A DNA stretch of 60,021 nt. Origin: Spirogloea muscicola (taxonomy: Eukaryota > Streptophyta > Zygnematophyceae > Spirogloeales > Spirogloeaceae). A model generated the notes under the pieces. It was given only the letters and a program-made list of their open reading frames with translations, was not told the origin of the DNA and did not search any database. Below are positions 30,710 through 42,566 of the stretch, one piece after another (the first letter of the stretch is position 1; each line of letters starts with the position of its first letter). Location of the stretch: contig WELB01000147.1 of the NCBI GenBank assembly GCA_009602725.1, positions 301,691 to 361,711 of the forward strand, read 5' to 3'. A program made the position numbers and the translations under genes.

Positions 30710-32768
30710 TACCTGTGAGCGGGAATTGAGACCGGCAGCCGCTGGGCGCTTACATTCAACGATTAATCGTTCCACCTAGCTCGGCTTTGTGCTCCGATCT
30801 TGGACTTTCTCTGCAGGTTCTTGTCTGCCTTTGCTGTTTGGTGGTACGGGTGAGCGCTTGCTCGCTTGCTCGTGGCCACCGATATTGCGGTTTGCTGCCA
30901 TTCAGTATAGGGCGTGATATGTTGACCAGTGGAACCTGAAGTGATCACTCGGTGTTTCGCCTGGAAGGCATGGATTCGCGAAGCCAATGCGCGCCCAGTC
31001 CTTCTCGGCCGGCGGTACAGACGGCTGCAGTAAAGGAATGGTCAAAGAGCTGGCACAGCTCCGTACGGATTTCGGCCAAGGGAGCCGATCGCCTGAGGAC
31101 TTGCGCCGAGTCTCACTCTTCACGGAGCATCGAGCGTCGGCTTAAGCGGGTCATGGGCCAGGGCCCAGGTGCATGAGGTGCACGGGAAACAGGTGCATGA
31201 ATTGCACCACGGGCAGAGCCAGGTAATTGAAACCCCTTCATGGGTCGTGTCGCCCGTCAGGACCCCGGTAGAATTCTTAGCCAGGACCTCCACGCCTGGC
31301 TGGACGACATCGCGAATTGGTTCGTGCAATGTTGCACGGCCGAGGCGGCAAAAGTGGGGGCTCTTGCGACCGCATACCTCACTGGCGAGCCTCACTCACC
31401 AGTGGTGGAACTCCGTGAGGAAAAGCTCCACTCCCGAGATGTCCAACACACAGGAATTGTTTGTCAACCTCATTGGCCGTTTGCTTCGGTCCATGTATGC
31501 AAGCTGGGGGCTCGCGTGGACCCCATCACAATGAAAGATTTCAATGGGGGCGCATGCACGCAAGCATATAACTTTGCTGTGTCACTCATCGAAGAAGCAC
31601 TCTCCTGCTGAAGCGGCCGTACCTTCTCTCCAATCTTTGGTAGCTCGGGAGAAGGAGAGGCCACTGTTGGGCCGACCTCCAGTCCCGCCGGGGACTCGAG
31701 GAATGTTTTAAGGAGCCACGTCGTTGCTTTCGCTGCAGCGACTTGCACCTTCGTATCCGATTTTGCTCCGAGGCCTTCTACCACTTGGCCGGCACGTCCC
31801 TTCTGGAGGACAAGGGCATTCACAAGGGCACGCGTGAGTACACTGTCTTAGCCTCGACGTATGAGCTCAGACGACAAGCTGTCTGTAAGCTCTTTGATCT
31901 CGTTGGCCAGGCGGGTCCGCAATCACGCGTACCTGTTGTACGTTCTATCTCTGATCTCTTGCAAGCTTTGGAGGCCGGTGGGCCTCTACTTACGTGGGTG
32001 CCCCACGCTGACTTGCACGTAGCAGCCAATATGTACCTTAGTTGGCCTTCTCATCGTTGGCCTGACACGTGGTGTGGTATTCTCCATTGAACCTTGCAAG
32101 CGCAACGTGATCCATCGACCTCCGCTTGAGATATCGCTGCTGTGCTCGTTGAGATACACAATGTGAAAAGCTGTGTCACATGCCAGCATTAAGGCAATGT
32201 CTGGCAAATCACCCAGATCACTTAGTCTCTGAAGATGCTGAGCCGAGTTGGGCTGATGTGAGTGTTGGTGTAATCACACAGTTGCAGCCGACGCGGCAAA
32301 TATTCTGATGCCATGTTAGTGTTTGAATCAGTTAAGCAGATTGGTGCTATTTGCTCCAACAACCACGCCTGCTTTGACGAATGGCTTTGCTAGTATTTTT
32401 GTAGATGAGGAGTGGAAAAGCACGGCGTACTTGGAAGGATGGTCTTGGACCGCGATCCAAGGTTGTACGAAACACTTCTGGGAAAATAATGCAAGCTTAT
32501 TGGCACTGAGTAGGCCATGTCCACTGCCTTCCCCAAAGTAATGGCCAAGTCGAAAGGAAGAACCGGTCCTCGAATTAATGCTCCGGAATCTTGTCAACCC
32601 AAATCAGACCGACTGGGGTGGAATCCTGGCTCCGGCCGAATATGTTGTGAACAATGCCAATCATGAGTCCGCCAGAGAGACACACTTTCCTCAAATAAAG
32701 TCAGTTTGACCACCTCTGCCGGTGTAGAGGTCAGAACGTGTTCCGGCCGCTGTCGCCGTTACTGGAAC
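30710..32768 (+). pseudogene. Element F: leader, gag and first part of integrase
   Basis: A leader resembling 20595-20183 is followed from about 31280 by a capsid-like stretch (LHAWLDDIANWFVQC, then ALATAYLTGEPHSP) and from 31900 by the Gag tail (VPVVRSISDLLQALEAGGP, WVPHADLHVAANMYLSW). Protease and reverse transcriptase are missing. From 32170 degenerate integrase appears (FAPTTTPALTNGFASIFVDE at about 32345-32404). The integrase is cut at 32768 by element E and resumes at 37606. Stops and frameshifts are numerous. Confidence 0.75.
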
Positions 32769-33284
32769 TGTAAGGAACCTCGCCCTACACACGCAGTTAG
32801 GGTGAGCAGTCCTTCTTGAATTTGGCTGTAGGGGGTTTAGGGACCAACCCACTACACAGGCAAAGCACTAGCGCATAGGCGCAGCGGAAGACAGGCCCTG
32901 TGGCCGTCCGGCGGCGACTCCACCTCCTGGGCGCAGGCCGGCGCAGCAGGCCCCGCAGCAAGGTGCGGCGGCAAGCAGGCAAGGCTGCTCCTGGGCTTCA
33001 CCGGTTCGAACTCCTGTCGAGCCTCAGCCCCAAGGCTCTTCGTGCTTCCCCGTGCCACACCCCCCTCCAGAGGTGTGAGCAGGTCGTCCCACGCCTGCCT
33101 TGCGGCGGGCCAAAGATCCTCCCTTGAACGGGCGGATCTAGCGAGGGTATTTCTGGACGGGCGGGGCCCGCCTCTGGGCGGGCCACTTGCCCGGCAAGCC
33201 AGCCCGCCACCTGGCGGGCCCACTTGTCCCGGTCATGTAATGCCAACAGAGCCATGGGGCTTAACCAAACGTTGGTTCATTACA
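32769..33284 (-). mobile_element. LTR family 1, 3' LTR of element E
   Basis: 516 bp. On the minus strand it starts TGTAATGAACCAACG and ends CGAGGTTCCTTACA. The 5' arm of the R stem-loop has been lost. The base run just outside, 32764-32768, is GGAAC, half of the target duplication. Confidence 0.9.
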
Positions 33285-33342
33285 TATGTCCCCACTCTGG
33301 TGTTCACGTCCTCGAAAACAACCGAAAAACAGCCGACAGGTA

Positions 33343-34675
33343 TTAAGATGCCCGACGGCTGCTGCCTCTACCAAGCCTAGGAGAATTACCACCCTTGGCC
33401 AGGTATTCCCTGAGAGCATCTGGACAATTTGCCAAATTGGCCGCAGGCTCCCACGTGTTGTGCTCAGGCCCATACCCGAGCCACTTCACAAGATAATCAC
33501 GGGTCTTACGCCCTCGAGACTTGTCCCTGTGAGACAAGATCTCTTCCACCTCAAACTCAAGATCATCTCGATGACTAGTGGAGGTGGGGGCGGTTGAACA
33601 CGACCATCCGAAAGGAAGGCCCCCAGCTGAGACACATGGAAGACGTTATGTACCTTCCAATGCACCGGTGTCTTCAACTCGTAGGACACCTTGCCCACAA
33701 GGCGTACTACTGCAAATGGTCCAACCCACTTGGGCAGCAACTTGCGCGTACCCACAGCCCGCAAGGATAAGTGCTTCGTGCTCAGCAGCACTTGCGCACC
33801 AACATCGAAGGAAACGTCCTTCCGATGTTTGTCAGCATAAGCCTTCTGGCGACTCTGGGCAATTTCCAAGAAATGCCGAGCTCGTCTCTGAGCCTCCAAG
33901 AGGGTCCCAGTAAAGGCTACCGCGACGGGAACCCGTTTCGGCCTCCCCACTTGAAGTGAAGCTCGGGGATGCTGACCATAGTTGAGGAAGATTGAAGTCT
34001 CCTTTGTGGACGCATGATAGGCATTGTTCACAGCATATTCAGCTGGAGCCAAATAGTCATCCAGTCTGTCTGGCTAGAATTGACAAAGTGCCTCAACATG
34101 TCCTCAAGAACTCGAGTCATCCGCTCAGTTTGACCATCCGTATGTGGATGGAAGGCTGTGGACATGGACTGCTTCGTGCCAATAAGCTTGCAAACTTCTT
34201 TCCAGAAGTGACCTGCAAAGCGAGGATCGCGGTCCGAGACCAGCCTCTCAGGTACTCCATGTAGCTTCCACACCTTATCCACAAAGATGCCAGCGAAATC
34301 CTTCGCCGATGCCCGCGTAGTAGTGGGAGCAAACTGCACCATTTTACTCAGGCGATCCACAAAGACGACAATGGCATCGTAGCCGTTCCGCGTCTTAGGC
34401 AAATGTGTGATAAATTCCACACTTACATCAGACCAATTCCGCTCCGGAATCTGCAAGGGCTGAAGTAATCCGGCAGGCTTGTCAGAGATTGCCTTACTAC
34501 GCTGGCATGTAGCACAGCTTGCCACAAAAGCGCGCACCTGGGCGGAAAAGCCCTTCCACCAAAAGAGGCGTCGCACAGCCTGTTTGGTTTTGCTCACTCC
34601 CAAATGACCACTGTAAGGCGTATCATGCATCTCCTGCATTATGTCTGTGCGCAAGGCATTGCAGTGCGGGACCAC
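33343..34675 (-). CDS. Integrase and chromodomain of element E (Ty3/gypsy)
   Basis: Integrase joins the DNA copy to the host chromosome. On the minus strand the first frame (34675-34028) has the HHCC finger (HDTPYSGHLGVSK, CATC), then FITHLP, VVFVDRLSKMVQFAPT, VSDRDPRFAGHFWKE and HTDGQTERMTRVLEDML. The second catalytic Asp and the Glu are intact, while the first expected Asp (before FITHLP) reads Glu, as VEFITHLP. A frameshift at about 34050 moves to the next frame (34052-33486), with the GPF-like segment KWVGPFAVVRLVGKVSYEL. The chromodomain ([32 protein letters not shown]) is in a third frame from 33549. Though the best copy here, it is not a single open frame. Confidence 0.85.
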
Positions 34676-35170
34676 AATAGTGTCGCCTTGCCACCAGAAG
34701 CCTTTGTCACCAGTGAGGTGCTTACGTTGGCGGCTTCAGCAAAGCAGGGGTTTGTGCCATACGCTTGACGGATTCGCACGTAGAGCTCAGAGAGCTCAGC
34801 CGTGGTGTGCCGAGGAGCTTGACGAGTCGGACGCAGTCCTGCAGCCCGCACGCTACAGGCATTCAAGGAAGCCAACGCATCAGCGCCGCGAATGTTGCGA
34901 CTCACAGGGTCTGCAACATTAAGACGTCCAGGGCGATGAACCCACTGGAAAACGAATTGTGCCATGCACTAAGCCCATCGAGCTTGACGCCTAGTCAAAT
35001 GCTGCTGCGTGTGGAAATATGTCAACGGGCAAGATCCGTGACAACCGTGAATGCCACACCTTCCAGGTAGCAACGCCAGACACGTAAGGCGTGCACCACA
35101 GCCAGCAATTTTGGCTCGCCCGTAGTGTAATTTCGCTCTGCAGGGATCAGCTGGCGACTCTCAAACGCTA
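34676..35170 (-). pseudogene. RNase H and linker of element E
   Basis: The minus-strand frame holds the end of RNase H (QWVHRPGRLNVADPVSR, near 34955-34900) and the linker towards integrase. The upstream part continues the reverse transcriptase after a two-base insertion near 35185 ([10 protein letters not shown] instead of GIGAVLLQEG). Confidence 0.8.
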
Positions 35171-36457
35171 ACGGGTGACCCTCTTGCAAGAGAGCACGGC
35201 ACCAATGCCGGTCAAAGAGGCATCGCAGACGAGTTCATATGGCACGCCGTCACGAGGAAAGGCCAGCACAGGCGGAGACGTCAACGCCTGCTGTGTTTCC
35301 TCAAATGCCCTCTGGCATTCGGACCTCCAATCCCAAGGTACGTCCTTACGAGTCAGCTTCGTAAGAGGAAGTGCCAAGTTCCCACAGCCTTGTAGGAACT
35401 TTCGGAAATAATTTGCGAATCCCAAAAAGGAGCGCAATTGAGGCACAGTTTGTGGCACAGGCCAATCCCGTACGACCGAAGTCTTCTTGGGGTCGACACG
35501 TATGCCGTCTTTGCCCACGACATGCCCGAGGTATGTCAGCTCTGGCTGGTTAAAAGCGCACTTGGACCGCTTGGCATCCAATTGATTTTCACGCAGCAAC
35601 TGCAGCACTCGGCGGAGGTGTCTCACCTGATTCTCAGGCATTTCGCTGAACACCAGTATGTCGTCCAAGTAAAGCAGCACAAAATCGTAGAGCAGGGGGC
35701 CAAAGGCCCTCGACATCACCGCCTGGGACGTAGCCGGTGCATTGGTCAAACCAAAGCTCAGCACCTTGAGCTGAATATGTCCAAGCGGCGTACGGAACGC
35801 CGACTTCGGAACATCCGCAGGCGTGATTCGAATTTGGTGATACCCAGTTGCCAGGTCCAGGGAGCTGAACACCGTAGCCCCTGCGAGCCAATCGAACAGA
35901 TCATCTATCCGAGGCAATGGGTATCGGTTCTTGATAGTAAGCTTATTCAAAGCCCGATAATTAATGCACATCCGTAGAGTGCCATCCTTCTTTTTGACAA
36001 AGAGGATGGGTGCTCCATATGGCAACTGAGATGGCTCAATGTAGCCCTTCGCCAGCAGGTCCTCGACCTGGGATTGCATTTCTCGAAATTCGAGAAGGCT
36101 CAGCCGGTACATAGGACGGAAAGGCGGGTTGGCCCCTGGCTCCGATGGAATTGTACGCCCCACACCTCGGTGGGGAGGTAGACCGTCCGGAAGAGAGTCG
36201 GGAAACACATCCGCATATTCTTCCAGCAGCTTATCAAGAACCCCGCCATGTGAATTCGCAGCATTCACACACAAGTCAGGCTTAGACTCGTCGTTCAACG
36301 CCACTATCACAAGAAATGCCATCTGGACAGTGTCTTGTGAATCAATCGCTTCATCTGCATGGCGGACAGCAGAATGGAAGCCCCTGCCGCCAGCGGCGGT
36401 GCACAGGGAAGCTGCTTGCAAAGGACAAAGCGCCGTGCGCCACGTTGTACCGTGCAA
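35168..36457 (-). CDS. Reverse transcriptase of element E (Ty3/gypsy)
   Basis: The longest open frame in the window, 429 codons. It copies retrotransposon RNA into DNA inside virus-like particles. Seen in order: the linker from protease (residues 1-110), [20 protein letters not shown] (147-166), [15 protein letters not shown] (177-191), the first catalytic Asp in [13 protein letters not shown] (residue 201), [15 protein letters not shown] (234-248), the YLDD catalytic box (263-266) inside [23 protein letters not shown], and the start of RNase H ([15 protein letters not shown]), after which an insertion shifts the frame. Polymerase motifs are intact, so E is the youngest element here. The first Met is probably not a real start, because Gag-Pol is normally one polyprotein. 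Confidence 0.92.
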   Translation of the reverse strand: MHGTTWRTALCPLQAASLCTAAGGRGFHSAVRHADEAIDSQDTVQMAFLVIVALNDESKPDLCVNAANSHGGVLDKLLEEYADVFPDSLPDGLPPHRGVGRTIPSEPGANPPFRPMYRLSLLEFREMQSQVEDLLAKGYIEPSQLPYGAPILFVKKKDGTLRMCINYRALNKLTIKNRYPLPRIDDLFDWLAGATVFSSLDLATGYHQIRITPADVPKSAFRTPLGHIQLKVLSFGLTNAPATSQAVMSRAFGPLLYDFVLLYLDDILVFSEMPENQVRHLRRVLQLLRENQLDAKRSKCAFNQPELTYLGHVVGKDGIRVDPKKTSVVRDWPVPQTVPQLRSFLGFANYFRKFLQGCGNLALPLTKLTRKDVPWDWRSECQRAFEETQQALTSPPVLAFPRDGVPYELVCDASLTGIGAVLSCKRVTR

Positions 36458-37400
36458 GCATGGCGTTCAAAATCAAGGCATGCTGATGTGGCGCAAAGCC
36501 AGTCATCTCCCAATATCACATCAAAGGCGACAGTCAACGCAATGGCATAACAAGGCACCTCGGCTTTGTATTGCTGGATGCGAATGGGAACCTTGCACAG
36601 GCCCAACACATCGGTTGGTTGACCATCGGCCAATGTCACTCTAGGCAGGCCATCTGCTTGCAAATGTAAGCCAGTGGAGCACACCAAATTCCTTTTGACA
36701 AAGGACACTGAGGCCCCTGAGTCTATGAGGATCCTAGCTAGGCCGTAGCAACCAGCCCCTCGAAAAGCATAGTGTGTTCCCCATGGACACTGCCAAGAAA
36801 TGGGGTGCGAGCGACATATACCCTGACCACCGTCGGGTAAGGCCTAAGCCGAGAGGCATCATCACTACGCCTAAGGAGCCTGTGTCCCGCCTCGTGCGAG
36901 CACAACAGCGACATCCCCAGCGGAGCTTGATCAACCACGCCGCGCTTCTGCGGCACAATGAAGAACAGTATTTCTTCAGGCCGACGGCACTCAGGCCAGC
37001 TATAGACATCTGCAGCCTCTTGCAAGTCATTGTGGGCAACCCACACAAATAAAGGCCCTCCGGCCTCCAGACCTTGCAATAAAGCAGAAATGGAGCGCAC
37101 AACCGGTATGTTGGTTGGCGGGCCAGCAATGCCAGCAAGATCAAACAGCTCAAGTGCGTCTGGCTGAATAAGATGGCTTGCAGAGGCAGGGGTCAAGCAC
37201 TCACGCTTGCCCTTGGAATTGCCCTGGTCCCGGCCCATAGAGCGCTGTGGACGTGGCCGTGAGGAAGAGGGACCTGCCGCCGGGCAGTCCCTGAGCTGAT
37301 GGCTCTTGGCACCGCACTTGAAGCAGCCGGCGCCTTCCACCCGCGGCTTGGGGAAGTCGCCTTGAGGTCGAGCGTTCAAGCCGTGCCTTGGGTCGCCTTC
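36307..37400 (-). pseudogene. Gag C-terminus and protease of element E
   Basis: On the minus strand the frame from 37400 gives RPQGDFPKPRVEGAGCFKCG, completing the CCHC zinc knuckle CFKCGAKSHQLRDC, then the Gag tail (PVVRSISALLQGLEAGGP, LFFIVPQKRGVVDQ). After a shift near 36740 the protease follows: ILIDSGASVSFVKR (catalytic Asp-Ser-Gly) and FDVILGDDWL. The capsid and the Gag start are missing. Confidence 0.87.
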
Positions 37401-37600
37401 CACCCTTGCGGCGGGCCAAAGATCCTCCCTTGAACGGGCGAATCTAGCGAGGGGTATTTCTGGACGGGCGGGGCCCGCCTCTGGGTGGGCCACTTGCCTG
37501 GCAAGCCAGCCCGCCACCTGGCGGGCCCACTTGTCCCAAATAGCCGGTTATGTAATGCCAACAGAGACATGTGGCTTAACCATATGGCTGGTTTGTTACA
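37391..37600 (-). mobile_element. 5' LTR of element E, 3' half deleted
   Basis: Only the U3 start is left, from TGTAACAAACCAGCC at 37600 to about 37391, where it joins the gag tail in mid-sequence. The deletion removed U5, the primer-binding site and the Gag N-terminus. The next five bases, 37601-37605, are GGAAC, the second half of the target duplication. Confidence 0.9.
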
Positions 37601-37605
37601 GGAAC

Positions 37606-37978
37606 CCTCTTAAAGGCCCAAGGACGGCCTGGCATTTCTTGGAGATTGGCCATAGCAGGCAAAAGGCTCAAGATGCTGACCAACGTCGAAGGATGTGTCA
37701 TTCGACGTGGGCGCTAACGTACTCTTGAGTACAAAGCTAATGGGCTCGGCACACCCGCATAATGGCAGATGCACAACGTATTCCACGTGTCCCAGCTCCG
37801 GGCCTTCCGTTTGGATGGCCGCGTCAATGCCCCAAGCCTCTCTCTTGCTCATCGATGTGCTTGAGTACGAGGTGGAGAAAATCTTGTCACATACGTAAAG
37901 GCCACAACCGTCGGATACAATCTTCTCATATAGTTTTTGTGTTCTCGAGGGACGTGACCACCTAAGTTGGGTAAGAAA
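37606..37978 (+). pseudogene. Element F: end of integrase and chromodomain scrap
   Basis: Continues the integrase broken at 32768: FLEIGHSRQKAQDADQRRR aligns with FLEIAQSRQKAYADKHRKD of element E. A chromodomain scrap, DVLEYEVEKILSHT, follows near 37850-37897 and ends in a stop. Confidence 0.75.
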
Positions 37979-38540
37979 TGTACATTAAGGTGATTCGTGA
38001 GCGCTAACCAGTGTGGTTACCGCTAACCTGATCGGCACTTATTTCAACCTGGCCTTGCCAGGTGGGCCCCGCATGGGGGCCCCAGTGCTCGGTGTCAACT
38101 TTGGCTTCTCGTACAGGTCCGCCCCTCGGGGTGAGCCTCGTGCGGCCCGCTCCTCGAGGTGGCCTTTCTCCTCGTACAGGTCCGCCCCTCGGGGTGGGCC
38201 TCAGGCGCGGCCCGCCCCTCAGGGTGGGCCTCGGGGGCGACCCCCCACACACTGGGGAGGGGGTGGCCGCGGAGAAGCACTGGCGGCCTTGGGACATGAC
38301 CGTACAGGAGTACAGATCGGTGAAGCCAGAGAGAGGCGCAGCCCTGCTGCTGCCTGCTGCCGCAGCCCGTCGCCGGCAGATCGCTGCCGGTCCGCTGCGA
38401 AGCGTCTGTGGCTGGCCCTGGTGGGCTAAATGCTAGCTAGTGCCCAGGTAAAGGAGAGACTGCCTGATAAGGGCTCCACAGGGCCAAGTCTTTGCATAGG
38501 TAGACATGGCTAGCAGAGACGGCTAAACTCAACCCGGTCG
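37979..38540 (+). mobile_element. LTR (family 2 type), probable 3' LTR of element F
   Basis: Starts near TGTACATTAAGG and contains repeated CCCCTCGGGGTGGGCCT units in U3 (38117-38230), then GGGGAGGGGGTGGCCG, the GAGAGAGGCGCAGCCCTGC block and GCAGCCCGTCGCCGGCAG. It is distant from the LTR at 30018, so pairing with element F is uncertain. Confidence 0.55.
38117..38230 (+). repeat. GC-rich repeats in an LTR U3
   Basis: Four imperfect units of CCCCTCGGGGTGGGCCT, two of them preceded by TCGTACAGGTCCG. Each unit can form a small CCCCTCGGGG hairpin. Confidence 0.75.
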
Positions 38541-38832
38541 TGAGTACGCGTGCAGCAGGTGGAGACAGTTGGGCACATCCAACAATAGCTCCGGCAGCAC
38601 CAGGCACTTAGCCTACAGGAGACGCAGGGTTTGCTCGCCCGACTGCATGGGCGAGCACTTTGCACATCTCATAGCACGCCCCACACACAGGGGTTGCTGG
38701 CGGGTCCCCTTGGACCAGCAGCCTCATACTGTTCCATCAAGCGCACAACGCGCACGTCTCCTTGGAGTCGGACGTCCGGGGATGGCGATTGGAGCCCCGA
38801 CAGCACATCAAACCACTTCCTCGACTTTTCGC
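38541..38832. other. Unassigned, with one perfect hairpin
   Basis: No gene. At 38633-38656 GCTCGCCC and GGGCGAGC form an 8-bp stem around an 8-base loop, similar in sequence to the GGGCGAGCCC end of the LINE tails. Confidence 0.4.
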
Positions 38833-41083
38833 AAGGATTAGTGTTTCGTGCTCAGCAGCACCTGCGCACCAACATCGAAGGACACGTCCTTCCGATATTT
38901 GTCAGCATAAGCCTTCTGGCGACTCTGGGCAAATTCCAAGGAATGCCGAGCTCGTCTCTGAGCCTCCAAGAGGGTCCCAGTGAAGGCTACCGTGGCGGGA
39001 GATCGTTCCGGCCTCCCCACCTGAAGTGAAGCTCGGGGATGCTGACCATAGTGAGGAAAATGGAGGCTCCGTGGACGCATGGTAGACATTGTCCACATCA
39101 TATTCAGCTGGAGCCAAATACTCATCCCTGTCAGTAGGCTGGGATTGACAAAGTGCCTCAACATGTCCTCGAGAACCCGAGTCATTCTCTCAGTATCCGT
39201 TCGTGGATGAAAGGCTGTGGATATGGACTGCTTCGTGCCAACAAGCTTGCAAATTTCCTTCAAGAAGTGGTCTGTTAAGCGAGAATCGCGGTCGGAGATC
39301 AGCCTCTCTGGTAACCCATGCAGCTTCCACACCTTATCCACAAAGATGCCAGCGAAGACCTCCGCTAGTCGTGGGAGCCGAATGCACCATCTTACTTAAG
39401 CGATCCACAAAGACGACAATGGCATCATAGCCATTCCGCGTCTTAGGCAATTGTGTGATAGAATCACACTTACATCAGACCAATCCCGCTCCGGAATTTG
39501 CAAGGGCTGAAGTAATCCGGCAGGCTTGCCAGAGATTTGCCTTACAACGCTGGCATGTGGCACAGTTGCCACAAATCCGCGCATCTGGGCTGAAGAGCCC
39601 TTCCACCAAAAAAGAGGCGTCGCACAGCCCGTGTGCTTTTGCTCACTCCCAAATGACCATTGTAAGGCGTGTCATGCAACTCCTGCAGGATGTCAGTGCG
39701 CAAGGCATTGCAGTCCGGGACCACAATAGCCTCGCCTTGCCACTAGAAGCCTTGGTCATAAGTGAGGGTGCTTACGTTGGCGGCTTCAGCAAAGCAGGGG
39801 TCTGTGCCATACGCTTGACGGATACGCACGTAGAGCTCAGAGTAGTCAGCCGTGGTGTACCGAGAAGCTCGACGAATCGGACGCAGTCCTGCAGCCCGCA
39901 CTCCAGGAGCATTCAATGTAGTCAACTCATCAGCGCCGCGAATGTTGCGACTCGCAGGATCCGCATCATCGAGCCGTCCAGGGCGAAAAAGCCACTGGAA
40001 TTGAAATTGTGCTATGCACTCAGTCCATCGAGCTTGACGCCTAGTCAAATGCTGCTGCATATGGAAATATGTCAACGGGCAATGATCTGTGATGACCGTA
40101 AATTCCACACCTTCCAGGTAGCAAAGCCAGACACGTAAGGCGTGCACCACAGCCAGCAATTCCTGCTCGCCTGTAGTATAATTTCGCTCTGCAGGGATCA
40201 GCAGGCGACTCGCAGACGCTAATAAGTTTCCTCTTGCAAGAGCACGGCACCAATGCCGGTCAAAGATGCATCGCAGATGAGCTCATATGGCACGCCTTCA
40301 CGAGGAAAGGCCAGCACAGGCGGAGGTGTCAGCGCCTGCTGTACTCCTTCAAATGTCCTGTGGCATTCGGACGACCAATCCCTACGTCCTTATGAGTCAG
40401 CTTTGTAAGAGGAATGGCCAAGTTCCCATAGCCTTGTAGGAACTTACGGAAGTAACTTGCGAATTCCAGAAAGGAGCGCAATTGAGGTACCGTCCGTGGC
40501 ACAGGCCACTCCCGTACGACCAAAGTCTTCTTGGGGTCGACACGTGTGCCATCTTTGCCCACTATATGCCCGAGGTATGTCAGCTCTGGCTGGTAAAATG
40601 CGCACTTGGACCTCTTGGCATACAATTGATTATCACACAGCAATTGCAGCACTCGGCGGAGGTGCCTCACGTGATCCTCAGGCGTTTCGCTAAACACCAG
40701 TATGTCATCCAAGTAAACCAGCACAAAATCTTAAAGCAGGGGGCCAAAGACCCTTGACATCACCGCCTGGAACGTAGCCGGTGCATTGGTCAATCCAAAG
40801 CTCAGCACCTTGAACTGAGAACGTCCAAGCGGCGTACGGAACGCCGACTTGTGAATATCCGCAGGTGTAATTCGAATCTGATGATACCCAGTTGCCAGGT
40901 CCAAGGAGCTAAAACAGTAGCCCCTGCAAGCCAATCGCACAGATCATCGATCCGAGGCAATGGGTATCAATTCTTGATAGTAAGCTTATTCAAAGCCCGA
41001 TAATCAATGCACATCCGTGCCATCCTTCTTTTTGACAAAGAGGATGGGTGCTCCGTATGGCGACTGAGATGGCTCTATGTAGT
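38833..41083 (-). pseudogene. Ty3/gypsy element G, truncated at both ends
   Basis: On the minus strand: reverse transcriptase from [20 protein letters not shown] (41080) through DLATGYHQI (about 40895), [15 protein letters not shown] and the boundary to [10 protein letters not shown] (about 40720), RNase H to about 40000, the integrase finger (HDTPYNGHLGVSK, 39690) and core (ISDRDSRLTDHFLKE), ending LLSTKH at 38838. No LTR, gag, protease or chromodomain is left. Stops and frameshifts lie between all parts, including one just before YLDD. Compared with element E, it has more damage and is older. Confidence 0.87.
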
Positions 41084-42566
41084 CAGTAGTCGAAGCCACG
41101 ACTAAGGCTACTGGCCATTTTACCAGAGGAAGCGCAGCGGAAATAGATAGTCTGCCTTCGAAGACATTCCACGTTCTGGTCGATTGAGCCATTGGAGGGC
41201 TGGAGTACAATGTTCACTCGGTTATTCTCTCCCATGAGTTTGGAGCCGGCCTAGGGTCTTCAGGGCTGCAGGCATCGCTGCCGCTGCCAGCAGCATTGTT
41301 TAAATCGGTGACACTTGCGTGCGGTGCAAAGCGAGCCAAGAATGCAAAGCCAAGGACACTCGGCGGACCAGCCGCTGGGGAGCTCACCTGCAAAGGAGAC
41401 TCGATGGACTAGTGTGTGAATCTGCAAGACGTGCTCGTATCTCTGCTCGCAGTAACCTCTTCCAAGGGATGTATCTGACGCTGCAAGAAGTCGTACTCAC
41501 AGCGATTGATGCTTATGTGGCTGTGAGGGCTTTTGGTGTCCACATGTGATTGCATCCACAGCAATTTGCACACGTTACGCCAGTGGTCTCCATTGTGTGC
41601 CACTGCTACTCTGATACTGTTGCCGATCTCGATTACTGTTTGACGCTATTATTGTCACCGATCCTCTGGTACTGTTGTCTGTTACCGAGACTTCGCTACT
41701 GTTGGCATTACACTTATTACCAGTGTCAATGTCACTCTCAATGCTCTTTGGGGTAATTTGTTATTTCGTCCCCAAGTATGACAACGTGAATATCGAGATA
41801 TTGTGACAGACGCAGCAATGATGGGTGGTTAACAGGGGGCCGTGGCATGGCGGTGGTGGCCGACCACTTACCATTGTCGGCGGTAGACCGTTGATGGCCG
41901 TCTGCAGGTCGTAAATGGATCGGTGGTAAACGTTGGTGCCGATCATTCCACTTGGTAGGAACGTGGAGATACATACAGTCAGCAGGCTACGAAAGGAAAA
42001 TCCGAGAGGGGAAGGGGGATGAGTTCTTCACCCACCTCCCTTTTTGTCTTTCCCCCCCCCCGACCCCGCAGCCTTGCCCGTGCAGCATCCGTTGCTGTAC
42101 TACCGATACAGCCCTATTCAGATGCTTTCCCCGCTTTTAGCTCCTTCGGCGACCCAGGCTTGGCAATCCGCCTGCACTCGGTACAATTTCTCCCCCAGTA
42201 CAATGTATTCCTCCCTTGTCGTGGCAGCTCCGGCAACTAATGATTAACTAGCATGTAACGAATAACAGATGGTTTGCTTTCATTGGTCCAAGGAACAAGT
42301 CAGAGTTGAACCTTTCGGAGACCTCTGTCCCCGCGCTAACTTTCTCTCCAGTACACTACGAGCATCCTCGATCAACACCAATGGCAATAATGAGGGCTAG
42401 CAACTATCGTCAAGTTGCACGCAATGGCGTACATGGTGAAATTTTCTGATTCTGTGATCGTGTTGCATCAGTCGTGCAGCAGGCGGACCGACCACTGAGC
42501 TAACCCAGGCAATGAGCATGACACAACGTAGACAACTATCACCTATCGGTGATGTTTGGAGCTATA
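41084..42566. other. Unassigned, probably single-copy DNA
   Basis: Lower GC than most of the window. No repeat match or recognised coding region. A C-rich run (CCCCCCCCCC) is at 42051-42060. The part just left of 42567 should hold the 3' UTR of the HAD gene. Confidence 0.4.
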
